This document shows, in pieces, positions 10,801-17,780 of a stretch of DNA of 36,871 bases (positions within the stretch are counted from its first letter, which is position 1; every line of letters starts with the position of its first letter). The position numbers were made by a program, and so were the translations under genes. The DNA comes from Nitrospirota bacterium (GTDB taxonomy: Bacteria > Nitrospirota > Thermodesulfovibrionia > UBA6902 > DSMQ01). The stretch is taken from the NCBI GenBank assembly GCA_016208855.1, contig JACQXF010000015.1, forward strand, positions 1 through 36,871, written 5' to 3'. The notes beneath the pieces are model-generated. The model did no database searches, had not been told where the DNA came from, and saw only the letters and a program-made list of their open reading frames with translations.

Positions 10801-10855
10801 GCAAAGTTTGTGTAGAACTCATTTTTCTAAAAACTTCAATCACCCTATAGTGCAT
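7826..10855 (-). CDS. M1-like peptidase / ChaN (DUF399) / PDZ fusion, exported
   Basis: A 1009-residue protein with a signal-type hydrophobic segment at about 19-42 (an alternative ATG is at residue 12). Residues about 45-430 form an M1-type aminopeptidase region: HEILHQWFGN (zinc HExxH at 289-293) and NWAEGLTTYLSDH, with the third ligand Glu at 311, one residue closer than the classical 18-residue spacing. An uncharacterised segment (about 500-640) follows. Residues 675-910 are a ChaN/DUF399 domain (IIYVGEAHEQFSHHYIQ, IAIGMEMFQRPFQ, IAGSGHLQYGSG), a heme-binding lipoprotein fold. A PDZ domain (about 935-1009, ENSISQKAGLQTGDTILSID) ends it. It probably acts in the periplasm on peptides. Divergent from the spermidine-synthase-like gene with only 49 bases between. 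Confidence 0.85.
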   Translation of the reverse strand: MHYRVIEVFRKMSSTQTLRLLQILLTASLLLMTVFTNTALSDAMPTYNLSVSFDIANSRITGIVSLNATASELIFHTGRLKITGVSINGERANFNILNGAIKVLPSHPGNVEIRYEGIFTGNQPRSDVIQDTISEMGISLTGLWYPKIDGLFRYNLKVTLPHGYEIISEAEQIEKIMRDKETEFTAEFPYPIDGINLIANSRYEVIKDVFNGIDIYAYFFREDAALAKTYIEHTKKYLKLYEDMLGKYPYKRFSIVENFLPTGYSMATYTLLGQDVVRLPFIVETSLGHEILHQWFGNLVYINYEKGNWAEGLTTYLSDHLYEEQKGSGWEYRKQAIVDYISYVNSKNEFPVKDFRSRTDFPSKTIGYGKTAMVFHMLKNITGEGLFYKSLRDFIEENRFRKAEWADLTRVFEKTYKKEMGWFFTQWLNGKGLLELSLENVKVRQNGIKHELSFNIIQGKQPYKIDIPVAIYYHGGAREKYSFRIDKDINSFSLSLNDMPAKIVIDEDYDLFRRLKDSEIPPVIARLIGDEKIIVVPSDAERFIYQGIIDAFKKRGAIEKQINDIKDSDIKSSSLLILSSENPAVKRLYGKVNAAESGFGISVKNNPWNPQKVVGIVSAKSKDETDAAFGKIFRYVKYSNLAFDKGRNVHKSIESSQRGISVETAKDIDVINASGLTKLQDVIVNISEKKIIYVGEAHEQFSHHYIQLQIIKGLYKKNKRIAIGMEMFQRPFQRVLDDYIAGKIEEREFLKKSEYFKRWGYDYKLYKPIVDFARSEKIPVIALNVQKEIIGKVSKGGINSLSEDEKRFIPAETDFSDDEYRERLKKIFDMHKSAGEGNFDYFYQSQVLWDETMSMSIHEFLSNNPDYQIIVIAGSGHLQYGSGIPSRLFRRNSHDYAILLNDEDIERGIADHIILTRPVEGAAAPKLMAALKEDGGHISITGFPENSISQKAGLQTGDTILSIDDFTISSIEDIKIHLVSKKTGDTIKIKVLRKRFLLGDKLLKFDIAL

Positions 10856-10904
10856 TTGAAAACCTTTATCTTATGCCTTTTGATTTATTATAATATCTTT
10901 CCAC
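10856..10904. promoter_or_regulatory. Compact divergent intergenic region
   Basis: The 49 bases between the divergent starts must contain both promoters or parts of them. TATAAT at 10889-10894 is a good -10 for the plus-strand gene but lies only about 10 bases before its ATG, and no -35 is clear. No ribosome binding site is obvious for the plus gene, so a nearly leaderless message is possible. Confidence 0.35.
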
Positions 10905-13298
10905 ATGAAAAACCTTCGTCTATATTTTCTAATCTTTACCGTCTCAATGGCAACGCTTGCACTTGAGGTCTTGCAGTTGAGGATCTTTGCTTATAGCCTC
11001 ATGCGCTCCATTGCCCATATAGTGGTGAGTATTGCGCTGCTTGGAATAGGTATTGGCAATATAAGCACTGCAATCTTCCCGGGCTTTAGCAGGATAAAGG
11101 AAGAGAGGCTGTTTTTATGCCTGCTTTTTGGTTTTTCCCTTAGTGTATTAGCTGTTCATCTTGTGTTTGCCGGTTATTACAGAGAGATAAACCAGGATTA
11201 TAATTTCCCACGTCTTTGGCTCTTTTCAATAATATTCAGTATCCCCTATGTTTTTTTTTTTGCTTTTATTACATATGTATTTAAAAGCTATGCAGAGAAG
11301 GCCCCTAAATTATATGCCGTAAATTTAATCGGCTCAGGATTTGGCTGTATTATCCCGCTTCTTTTGCTATACCCACTTGGAGCTGAAAAACTCATTCTAA
11401 TAATCTCTCTTATTGCGGCAGCGGCTGTAATGCCTTATGTTTTTGATACATCCAGAAAGGTTGTCTTTTTCACTGCATTATATATTTTTCTCCTTCTGTT
11501 TAGTATCCCGTATGCGGACAGTATCTTTAACTTCAAGCCAAAACCCCATGGCGCAATCTCGAGGATTGCAGGTGTTACGCCAGTGAAGAAGGAGTTTTCC
11601 CGCTGGGACCCCCTCGGAAGGATAGAGGTGTATTCATACGAGGATAAATTTTCCTATATATACCTGCCCGAACCACTGCCCATAAAGGAGATGTTTCAGG
11701 ATGGGGATGCAGGCTCGTGGCTTCTTGGCATGAATTCAGCCAAAGGCTCGTTAAGAGGCGCGGATAACTACAGAAACTTTTTCACCGGAAGCATCTTCAG
11801 CCTTGCTTATCAACTGCATAATAAGCCTGAGGCAATGATAATCGGACTTGGAGGCGCTCCTGATATATTAAGAGCGTTATATTTTCAGGGCAGCAAGATT
11901 ACAGGCGTAGAGATAAATAAAACAACCATAAGCATTGTAAGGGATACATTTAAGGATTTTATAGGCGACCCTTACGGCAGGGATAATGTAGAGATTATCA
12001 ATATGGACGGCAGGCACTTTGCCAAATCCAATGCCGGCAAATATGATGTTATCCAAATAGCAGGCGCGGATACAGACACAACTAACCTCACATCAGGCGC
12101 CCTCTCTGTTTCTGAGAATTATCTTTATACCACACAGGCATTTAAGGATTACTTTTCATCACTTAAGGATAACGGCGTTCTCTCAATAATAAGGTTTGGC
12201 GACAGGGAGCCAATGGTTATACTAACTACTGCAATTAAGGCAATGAAAGAGATGGGGATTAAAGAGCCTTATAGAAACTTTATTATTGTTAAGCAGGCGA
12301 TATGCACGGATGTGATGATGAAGAGAACCCCATTTACAGAAGAGGATGTAAGCACTATAAAAAGATTTGTTGAAGGGATTAACATGGTTGCAGACAGCAT
12401 AAGGATTCCCATAGATGACATGGTAGGTTATGAGGCGGTAAATAAGGCGGAGATACAGTATATGCCGCTTCAGTATGCAAATGATGGCAATCCGTTTGCA
12501 GAATTTATAGCCTATTCAAAGGCAGATGAAGAGGGAAGGTATATATCAGGGTTTCATCAGAACATTGAACCTCTTACAGATGATAAGCCGTTTTTCTTTC
12601 AGTATGAAAAAATAGAGAATATATTTAAGTACAAAAACTCTGTCATATACAATCTTATAAAAACAGCCTTTCAGGTATTTGTATTTTCAGTATTGCTGAT
12701 TTTTCTGCCTGTGTATATCCTGAAGAGAAAGCAGGCAGCCATGGGGTATAACTTCAGCTATTTAATCTATTTCTTCAGCCTCGGCATAGGGTTTATGCTT
12801 GTTGAGATAGGCATTATTCAGAAGTCTGTTCTTTTTTTAGGGCATCCTACGTATTCATTTATTACAGTTTTATTCTCTATCTTACTGTTTTCAGGCATTG
12901 GCAGTTTAGCGTCAGCTTTTATTAAGGACAGCTTTAAGGCAATAGCTATCAGCATGTGTGCGGTAGTGGTTATGATATTTTTCTATTCATCTTATATGGA
13001 GAGTATGTATATAAGGCTTCTTCCTGCAAATACCGCATTAAGGATGATAACAATGGGGCTGCTTTTATCCCCTCTCGGGTTTGTTATGGGAATGCCTTTC
13101 CCAAAGGGCATCCAAATGGTAAGCAAGAGAGACGCAAACTTTGTTCCCCTCTCTTTTGCTGTTAATAGTGTATTCTCAGTGCTGGGCGCTGTGTCTTCTG
13201 TGCCTTTTGCTATGATTTTTGGATTCTCAAAATTATTTTTACTTGCCGCAGCAGCATATGCATTTGGTTTAGTATCAATAATGGTAGGTAGGAGATAA
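10905..13298 (+). CDS. Membrane-embedded spermidine synthase-like protein
   Basis: A 797-residue protein with about six N-terminal membrane helices (1-200), a soluble Rossmann methyltransferase-like domain (about 300-480) and a C-terminal block of helices (570-795). The soluble domain has the polyamine-synthase pattern: MIIGLGGAPDILRALYF, the acidic residue in KITGVEINKTTISIV, and NVEIINMDGRHFAK. The gate-loop region reads AGADTDTTNLTSGALSVSENYLYTTQAF. Such large fused proteins are common in deltaproteobacteria and Nitrospirota; their substrate is not established, and polyamine synthesis should not be assumed. Followed after 2 bases by the TIGR04282-type glycosyltransferase, so co-transcription is likely. 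Confidence 0.8.
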   Translation: MKNLRLYFLIFTVSMATLALEVLQLRIFAYSLMRSIAHIVVSIALLGIGIGNISTAIFPGFSRIKEERLFLCLLFGFSLSVLAVHLVFAGYYREINQDYNFPRLWLFSIIFSIPYVFFFAFITYVFKSYAEKAPKLYAVNLIGSGFGCIIPLLLLYPLGAEKLILIISLIAAAAVMPYVFDTSRKVVFFTALYIFLLLFSIPYADSIFNFKPKPHGAISRIAGVTPVKKEFSRWDPLGRIEVYSYEDKFSYIYLPEPLPIKEMFQDGDAGSWLLGMNSAKGSLRGADNYRNFFTGSIFSLAYQLHNKPEAMIIGLGGAPDILRALYFQGSKITGVEINKTTISIVRDTFKDFIGDPYGRDNVEIINMDGRHFAKSNAGKYDVIQIAGADTDTTNLTSGALSVSENYLYTTQAFKDYFSSLKDNGVLSIIRFGDREPMVILTTAIKAMKEMGIKEPYRNFIIVKQAICTDVMMKRTPFTEEDVSTIKRFVEGINMVADSIRIPIDDMVGYEAVNKAEIQYMPLQYANDGNPFAEFIAYSKADEEGRYISGFHQNIEPLTDDKPFFFQYEKIENIFKYKNSVIYNLIKTAFQVFVFSVLLIFLPVYILKRKQAAMGYNFSYLIYFFSLGIGFMLVEIGIIQKSVLFLGHPTYSFITVLFSILLFSGIGSLASAFIKDSFKAIAISMCAVVVMIFFYSSYMESMYIRLLPANTALRMITMGLLLSPLGFVMGMPFPKGIQMVSKRDANFVPLSFAVNSVFSVLGAVSSVPFAMIFGFSKLFLLAAAAYAFGLVSIMVGRR

Positions 13299-13300
13299 CT

Positions 13301-13945
13301 ATGGATAAGGCGCTGATTATATTTGCAAAGACCCCAATACTTGGCAAGGTAAAGACAAGGCTTCAGCCTCATGTTGCGCCTGAGAGAGGGCTTGAAATTT
13401 ATAAGTCATTCGTTAAAGAGATAGTAGGCAGAAGCATTACGCTAAGAGGCGTTGATAAGTTTTTAGGATGCGCCCCTACAAAAGATGACAGTTTTTTCAA
13501 GGAGCTTATGGCCTCCTGCAAATTAGGCAGCTTTAATCAAAAAGGAGAAAACCTCGGAGAGAGGATAGTGAATGCCTTCAGAGATTACTTTAAAAAAGGA
13601 TATAAGAAGGTTGTTATTATCGGCACTGACAGTCCGACAATGCCGACTGATTTTATAAGAAAGGCATTCTCTGAACTAAGTAAAAAAGACTTTGTTGTTG
13701 GCCCTTGTTGTGACGGCGGGTACTATCTAGTCGGCGCGCGGAAGGTATTCCCATCTGTGTTTCATGGCATACCGTGGGACAGCAGTGAGGTCTTAAACAA
13801 GACACTTGATAAACTCTATAAATGCAGAATCAGCTTTGCACTTCTTCCTTTCTGGTATGATGTAGATACAATTGACGGCCTAAGGTTTTTAGAAAAACAC
13901 CTCAAATTCCTTGGAAATAAAAATGATTTTTCATTGACACTATAA
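13301..13945 (+). CDS. TIGR04282/DUF2064-type glycosyltransferase
   Basis: The 214-residue protein opens with ALIIFAKTPILGKVKTRLQPHV, the nucleotide-binding start of the MobA-like GT-A fold, and has VVIIGTDSPTMP (DxD-like) and FVVGPCCDGGYYLVGARK, diagnostic of this family. Members are often encoded with radical-SAM or lipid-modification genes and are presumed nucleotide-sugar transferases, without a firm substrate. It starts right after the spermidine-synthase-like gene (ATG at 13301 behind AGGAGAT). The next gene is a processive GT2, so a surface-glycan or glycolipid job is plausible. Confidence 0.82.
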   Translation: MDKALIIFAKTPILGKVKTRLQPHVAPERGLEIYKSFVKEIVGRSITLRGVDKFLGCAPTKDDSFFKELMASCKLGSFNQKGENLGERIVNAFRDYFKKGYKKVVIIGTDSPTMPTDFIRKAFSELSKKDFVVGPCCDGGYYLVGARKVFPSVFHGIPWDSSEVLNKTLDKLYKCRISFALLPFWYDVDTIDGLRFLEKHLKFLGNKNDFSLTL

Positions 13946-13963
13946 AAAATTGTATGTTATAGT
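13934..13963 (+). promoter_or_regulatory. Candidate sigma-70 promoter for the GT2 gene
   Basis: TTGACA (13934-13939) and TATAGT (13958-13963) are 18 bases apart, overlapping the end of the previous gene and about 50 bases before the GT2 ATG. The -35 box is perfect. Confidence 0.55.
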
Positions 13964-14014
13964 TTTTAACACTGTAACCTCTTAAGTTGCAATAAAAATC
14001 CACGGATATAAAAA

Positions 14015-14845
14015 ATGTTTCTTTATTTATTCTTAACAGTATATTTCTGTGTCTTAATAAGTGTATTCATATATGCTGTCCACCGCTATTATATGGTTTA
14101 TCTTTACTATAAGCATCAAAAAGATAAACCTGTCCCTTCCGGTCAATTATCAGTTCTGCCAAGAGTAACAATACAGCTCCCTATATATAATGAGGTGTAT
14201 GTTGTAAAGAGGTTGATTACCGCCTCATGCAGTGTTGATTACCCAAAGGAATTGCTGGACATCCAGGTGCTTGACGATTCAACTGATGAAACCGCAAGGA
14301 TTGCCAGGGAGTGCGTTGAGGAGTTAAAGAAGTCAGGATATGACATAAGCTATATACATCGTGATGTGAGAGCAGGATTTAAGGCCGGCGCCCTTGCAGA
14401 GGGGCTTAAGACAGCCAAGGGAGAATATATAGCGGTATTTGACGCTGACTTTGTCCCGCAAAGAGACATACTGCAGAAGACAATTCACTTCTTTATTGAT
14501 AGATCAATTGGCATGGTTCAGACAAGATGGAGTTTTCTAAATACTAAATACTCCATCCTCACGAGGATACAATCAATGATGCTTGACGGCCATTTTGTGA
14601 TTGAGCATACAGCAAGGAACTGGTCAGGAAGGTTTTTTAACTTTAACGGCACAGCAGGCATATGGAGAAGGGATGCCATAGAGTCAGCAGGCGGATGGCA
14701 GAATGATACCCTGACGGAAGATCTGGATTTAAGCTACAGGGCACAGCTTAAGGGGTGGAGATTTAGATTAATGGTTTTAAGGGACAGCAGCACAGGTGGG
14801 CTAAGGGCTCCATACAGACAGCCAAAAAACTGCTTCCCCAGATAA
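14015..14845 (+). CDS. Cellulose-synthase-like GT2 glycosyltransferase, N-terminal part (frame broken)
   Basis: An N-terminal membrane helix is followed by the GT-A domain: VTIQLPIYNE, VLDDSTDE (first Asp pair), FDADFVP (DxD) and TEDLDLSYRAQLKGWRFR. The frame breaks near 14768. The family expects about 15 residues after GWRFR (typically FLPDVVSPAELPVEM-like) and then the Q(Q)xRW motif; here NGFKGQQHRWAKGS is found immediately, two frames over, from 14770. So roughly 43-46 bases are missing, and the tail of this reading frame (LMVLRDSSTGG onward) is nonsense. Intact proteins of this type are processive beta-glycosyl transferases in the inner membrane. Confidence 0.8.
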   Translation: MFLYLFLTVYFCVLISVFIYAVHRYYMVYLYYKHQKDKPVPSGQLSVLPRVTIQLPIYNEVYVVKRLITASCSVDYPKELLDIQVLDDSTDETARIARECVEELKKSGYDISYIHRDVRAGFKAGALAEGLKTAKGEYIAVFDADFVPQRDILQKTIHFFIDRSIGMVQTRWSFLNTKYSILTRIQSMMLDGHFVIEHTARNWSGRFFNFNGTAGIWRRDAIESAGGWQNDTLTEDLDLSYRAQLKGWRFRLMVLRDSSTGGLRAPYRQPKNCFPR

Positions 14846-15483
14846 TGAAAAGCAACCTTCCGTTAAAGGTGAAGATAGAGGCATTCTTTCATCTTACAAA
14901 CAATGTCTCTTATCTGCTTATGCTTCTGCTTTCTGTTTTAATGTATCCTTCCATGGTTGCAAGGATTAATATAGGATGGTTTCAGATGCTGGTGACAGAT
15001 GTGCCGTTTTTGCTTGTAGCAACAATGGGCATTTCGTTCTTCTATACATGTTCACAGAGAGAGGCATACAGGGATTGGAAGTCAAGATTGGTTTATATGC
15101 CTATGCTTATGTCTTTAGGGATAGGGCTTAGCGTTAATAATTCAAAGGCAGTTCTTGAGGCGCTCTTTAATCATGACAGTGAATTTAAGCGCACCCCAAA
15201 GTTTAAGATTGAAAGCAAAAAGGACAAATGGGCTAATAAACAATACCGTGGGAATATGAACTTTCTGCCTGCTATAGAGCTGCTTCTTGGTCTTTATTTT
15301 ACCTTTAATATATATTTTGCCTATATAAACAGGGCATATATCTCAATTCCGTTTTTGATGATATTTCAGGTTGGATTCCTATATGTGGCATTTCTGTCTC
15401 TCTTTCAGGGCATCCGTGGTTATATAAGCTATAGGATTTCAAAGTATTTTAATTCCGGGGAGGAAGATATAGTTACAACATAA
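14845..15483 (+). CDS. GT2 glycosyltransferase, C-terminal membrane part
   Basis: This is the second half of the preceding gene; its true frame begins at about 14770 with QQHRWAKGSIQTAKKLLP, and the ATG at 14845 is only an internal Met. It encodes the C-terminal membrane helices (around SYLLMLLLSVLMYP and ELLLGLYFTFNIYF) that form the translocation channel in this family. If the upstream deletion is real the enzyme is dead; if it is an assembly error, the gene spans 14015-15483 plus about 44 missing bases and makes a protein of about 500 residues. Confidence 0.78.
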   Translation: MKSNLPLKVKIEAFFHLTNNVSYLLMLLLSVLMYPSMVARINIGWFQMLVTDVPFLLVATMGISFFYTCSQREAYRDWKSRLVYMPMLMSLGIGLSVNNSKAVLEALFNHDSEFKRTPKFKIESKKDKWANKQYRGNMNFLPAIELLLGLYFTFNIYFAYINRAYISIPFLMIFQVGFLYVAFLSLFQGIRGYISYRISKYFNSGEEDIVTT

Positions 15484-15554
15484 AAACATATTGACGATAA
15501 GTGATTATTAGTAGTATATTTTTATTACTTTATAAAAAAGCGGCGGGAGGATAT

Positions 15555-15812
15555 ATGTCAAAAAAAGTTTTAGCTACTTTATTCTTTGTTTTGATTATTA
15601 GCGTTCTCATAGCAGGCGATTCATTTGCAGGATGGACTCAGCCGCAGGGAGGACAGTATCACCAGCTTTCATGGACATATTTTATTACCAAGAAAAAATT
15701 TAGTTCTCTGGAGAAGGTGAACTTGGTCCCTACCGGCAACATAGAGGACGGGGTGCATCGTGAAAAGGCGTCAAAGTTTACAGCCAAGGACCTCACATAT
15801 TATGGAGAATAA
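15555..15812 (+). CDS. Outer-membrane beta-barrel protein, N-terminal part (frame broken)
   Basis: The ATG at 15555 follows GGGAGG. Residues 1-25 are a signal peptide (KKVLATLFFVLIISVLIAG, cleavage near SFA-G), then WTQPQGGQYHQLSWTYFITKK and FTAKDLTYYGE before a stop. In related proteins LTYYxEYG is followed by about 15 residues (TLxxxxPYK) and then the segment that appears here in another frame from 15802. A deletion of about 45-55 bases near 15812 therefore separates the halves. Confidence 0.7.
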   Translation: MSKKVLATLFFVLIISVLIAGDSFAGWTQPQGGQYHQLSWTYFITKKKFSSLEKVNLVPTGNIEDGVHREKASKFTAKDLTYYGE

Positions 15813-16506
15813 AGAGACACGGTCTGAAGATACTATTCTTTATGGCTTAGAACGAGGCCCAAGCGGTGTTGGGGATATCAACCTTGGGCTAAGGCATAAG
15901 ATTACGGACGGTTTCCTAAAAGGGCCGCTTTCGGCACAGGTTACAGTAAAGATTCCAGAGACATATAAATATGGGCATCCTTTAAGAGAGCTTAGCCTTG
16001 GAGACGGACAATATGACTTAACATTGGAACTCTTCTGGGGAAGGGCGCCTTTTATTGCAGGCAAAGGCTATGTATGGGTTATGCCTGGATATAAAATCAG
16101 GTTTGAAAATAATGAACATGAGCCCTTAAGCTTTAAACCCTCAGACCAGATAAAGCTTATGATCGGCGGCGGTTATCCTGTTACCCCAAAGCTTTCAGTA
16201 AGGTTTCTTTTAGACTGGTATAAGTCAGTGGGCAATGCATCGGTATCGCAGGAGCTTATTAACGAGAGCTTTGTATATGGCGGAGGACAGCAAATATTCG
16301 GAGACCATATACTTATCAGGGATACCTTGGGGCTTGAGCCTACAAGCCTTACAGCAGGGGCATCACTTGTTTATAAGGCAACGCCAAAGGCTGATGTTGT
16401 GCTCTCTTATAATGAGACATTAGACGGCATAAGGGGCACTATCTTTGAGTCCAGTGATACCGCACTGGGCAGAACATTCAGTGTAGCCGTAGCGCTTTCT
16501 TTCTAA
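15802..16506 (+). CDS. Outer-membrane beta-barrel protein, C-terminal part
   Basis: Continues the preceding gene in another frame: GVGDINLGLRHKI, then alternating amphipathic strands (LSAQVTVKIPETYKYG, YVWVMPGYKIRFEN, PKLSVRFLLDWYKSVGN) ending in ...FSVAVALSF with the terminal Phe typical of proteins inserted by the BAM machinery. It resembles the Phenol_MetA_deg/transporter-like outer-membrane group. Together with the upstream glycosyltransferases it may serve surface polymer export, but that is inference. Confidence 0.7.
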   Translation: MENKETRSEDTILYGLERGPSGVGDINLGLRHKITDGFLKGPLSAQVTVKIPETYKYGHPLRELSLGDGQYDLTLELFWGRAPFIAGKGYVWVMPGYKIRFENNEHEPLSFKPSDQIKLMIGGGYPVTPKLSVRFLLDWYKSVGNASVSQELINESFVYGGGQQIFGDHILIRDTLGLEPTSLTAGASLVYKATPKADVVLSYNETLDGIRGTIFESSDTALGRTFSVAVALSF

Positions 16507-16510
16507 AAAT

Positions 16511-16633
16511 GGTGCGTCCGGGAAGTGTGTGAGCGAGCACCGTCATTCCCGCAGTCCTTTGAGCGGGAATCCAGTTTATTTAAATGAAAAGATTTTTTGT
16601 CTATATTCTTTGCAGTAAACGAAATGGCACCTT
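16511..16633 (+). repeat. Repeat matching 1-123 in inverted orientation
   Basis: Contains GGTGC/GCACC arms (16511-16515, 16537-16541), the palindrome 16544-16571 (ATTCCCGC and GCGGGAAT) and the first 50 bases of the GIY-YIG gene. Differs from the left-edge copy at two positions. Also falls just downstream of the outer-membrane gene and may act as its terminator. Confidence 0.9.
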
Positions 16634-16780
16634 ATACACAGGAATTACATCAGACTTGATTAAACTATTGAGAAATGGAATCCTGAGTGGAATGATTTAT
16701 ATTGTAGTATATGTGAGGATACTGGATTCCCGCCCCCGATTACTAACTTCGAGGGCAGGCTTAAGGATGCGGGAATGACG
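16541..16780 (+). mobile_element. Putative palindrome-bounded GIY-YIG element, internally deleted
   Basis: The unit begins CGTCATTCCCGC (16541) and ends GCGGGAATGACG (16780): exact inverted termini. Inside each end is a palindrome of opposite orientation (GTCATTCCCGC...GCGGGAATCCAG on the left; CTGGATTCCCGC...GCGGGAATGAC at about 16722-16779 on the right), and between them is the GIY-YIG gene. The right palindrome is read through as the C-terminal coding sequence. The same geometry without a gene occurs at 30223-30289. Structure is seen directly; mobility is inferred. Confidence 0.6.
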
Positions 16781-16786
16781 TCTTAA
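16584..16786 (+). pseudogene. GIY-YIG endonuclease remnant with internal deletion
   Basis: The N-terminus MKRFFVYILCSKRNGTLYTG and ITSDLIK is that of a small GIY-YIG nuclease (Y-I then G in LYTGIT). Two frames over, from 16667, the normal C-terminus follows: IEKWNPEWNDLY, CEDTGFPPP, ending at TAA 16784-16786. The middle (about 45 codons, including the usual catalytic Arg helix and part of the fold) is missing at a junction near 16660. Single-domain GIY-YIG proteins of this class are nucleases of unclear function. The gene starts three bases after the left palindrome's AT-rich spacer and ends inside the right palindrome. Confidence 0.8.
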
Positions 16787-16883
16787 GTGTGCTTTTCACA
16801 GGAAAACCTGAAGAACCCTAAAAATACCTTGCAATTTATACTCAGGGTAAGGCGCAAGGCTGTTTGTCTTGTTGGCTGCTAAC

Positions 16884-17519
16884 ATGGCCCGCAGCTTTAA
16901 AAAAGTATTTGTCTTTTTACTTATAGCCTTACTGCTAATAGTCCCTTCTTTTTATGCCCTAAAGCATAGGCATACCCTCTTTGCCATTTTTTACCAGACA
17001 ATTAAGCAAGATGACAAGGCAATGAATGAGTTTCTAAGGGCAATAGAAACAAACCCAGGAGATGCCTATGCACACTACCAGCTCGGGTTAATCTATAAAG
17101 GCAAGAAAGACTTCAGAAAGGCAGAAGATATATATAAAAAATTATTAAATATCTTCCCTGAGCATCCTGATGCAAACTATGACTTGGGATACATTTACAG
17201 AGAGATGGGGTTGTATGATAAGGCAATGGCACAGTATAGGAAGTCTGTTGAGATTAATCCTAAAAATGCATACCCTTATTATGATATGGGATATATTTAC
17301 AGGCTGAATGGACAATATGAAGACGCCCTAAGAGAATATAAGAAGGCAGTGGAGATAGACCCAAAATATCCTTATGCTCATTATGATATAGGGTTAATCT
17401 ATGAGAAATTAGGGATGAAGGATAAGGCTAAAGAGTCATTTGAAGTTTACTACAAGATAACAAACCCTACGCGTATGGAGAAATTTCTAAATAAATTAAC
17501 TGGCAGGGGCAATAAATGA
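16884..17519 (+). CDS. TPR-repeat protein with N-terminal membrane anchor
   Basis: About 211 residues from the ATG at 16884 (a TTG at 16869 is possible). One hydrophobic segment (VFVFLLIALLLIVPSFYAL) anchors or exports it, then four tetratricopeptide repeats follow, each with the pattern AYAHYQLGLIYKGKKDFRKA / ANYDLGYIYREMGLYDKA / AYPYYDMGYIYRLNGQYEDA / AHYDIGLIYEKLGMKDKA. TPRs mediate protein-protein contacts; no specific partner is evident. No strong ribosome site is seen. It lies between the decayed element and tRNA-Val. Confidence 0.8.
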   Translation: MARSFKKVFVFLLIALLLIVPSFYALKHRHTLFAIFYQTIKQDDKAMNEFLRAIETNPGDAYAHYQLGLIYKGKKDFRKAEDIYKKLLNIFPEHPDANYDLGYIYREMGLYDKAMAQYRKSVEINPKNAYPYYDMGYIYRLNGQYEDALREYKKAVEIDPKYPYAHYDIGLIYEKLGMKDKAKESFEVYYKITNPTRMEKFLNKLTGRGNK

Positions 17520-17541
17520 CATAAAGGAAGGCGTTGATGCC

Positions 17542-17571
17542 TTGAATTCTATACTGTATTTTAAGTATTAT
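17542..17571 (+). promoter_or_regulatory. Candidate promoter of tRNA-Val
   Basis: TTGAAT (17542-17547) and TATTAT (17566-17571) are separated by 18 bases and lie about 27 bases before the tRNA 5' end. Confidence 0.45.
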
Positions 17572-17597
17572 ACATTACTCAATAATATGGCATATAA

Positions 17598-17672
17598 AGG
17601 CGCGTAGCTCAGGGGGAGAGCGCTTCCTTGACACGGAAGAGGTCGGCGGTTCGATACCGCCCGTGCCTACCA
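17598..17672 (+). tRNA. tRNA-Val, anticodon GAC
   Basis: A 75-base cloverleaf: acceptor AGGCGCG pairs with CGTGCCT (one G-U), D arm AGCTCAGGGGGAGAGC, anticodon stem CTTCC/GGAAG with loop TTGACAC (anticodon GAC), T arm GGCGGTTCGATACCGCC, discriminator A and encoded CCA. Confidence 0.95.
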
Positions 17673-17675
17673 TGC

Positions 17676-17697
17676 AAAATTTGCTTTGCAAATTTTT
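17676..17697 (+). terminator. Hairpin after tRNA-Val
   Basis: AAAATTTGC (17676-17684) pairs perfectly with GCAAATTTT (17688-17696) around a 3-base loop, four bases past the CCA end. AT-rich, with the U-run inside the 3' arm; a modest terminator. The rest up to 17769 is AT-rich without a gene. Confidence 0.5.
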
Positions 17698-17780
17698 GAG
17701 TTAAAAGTGAATAGTTAATAGTAAAGAAAACAAAGTCCGTAACTGCCAACTCATAACTATTCTTTAAACGGAGGTCTTAA

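Noticed and set aside
17698..17780. T-box or leader regulation of thrS
   Set aside because: No T-box consensus, specifier loop or antiterminator could be recognised in the short AT-rich leader.
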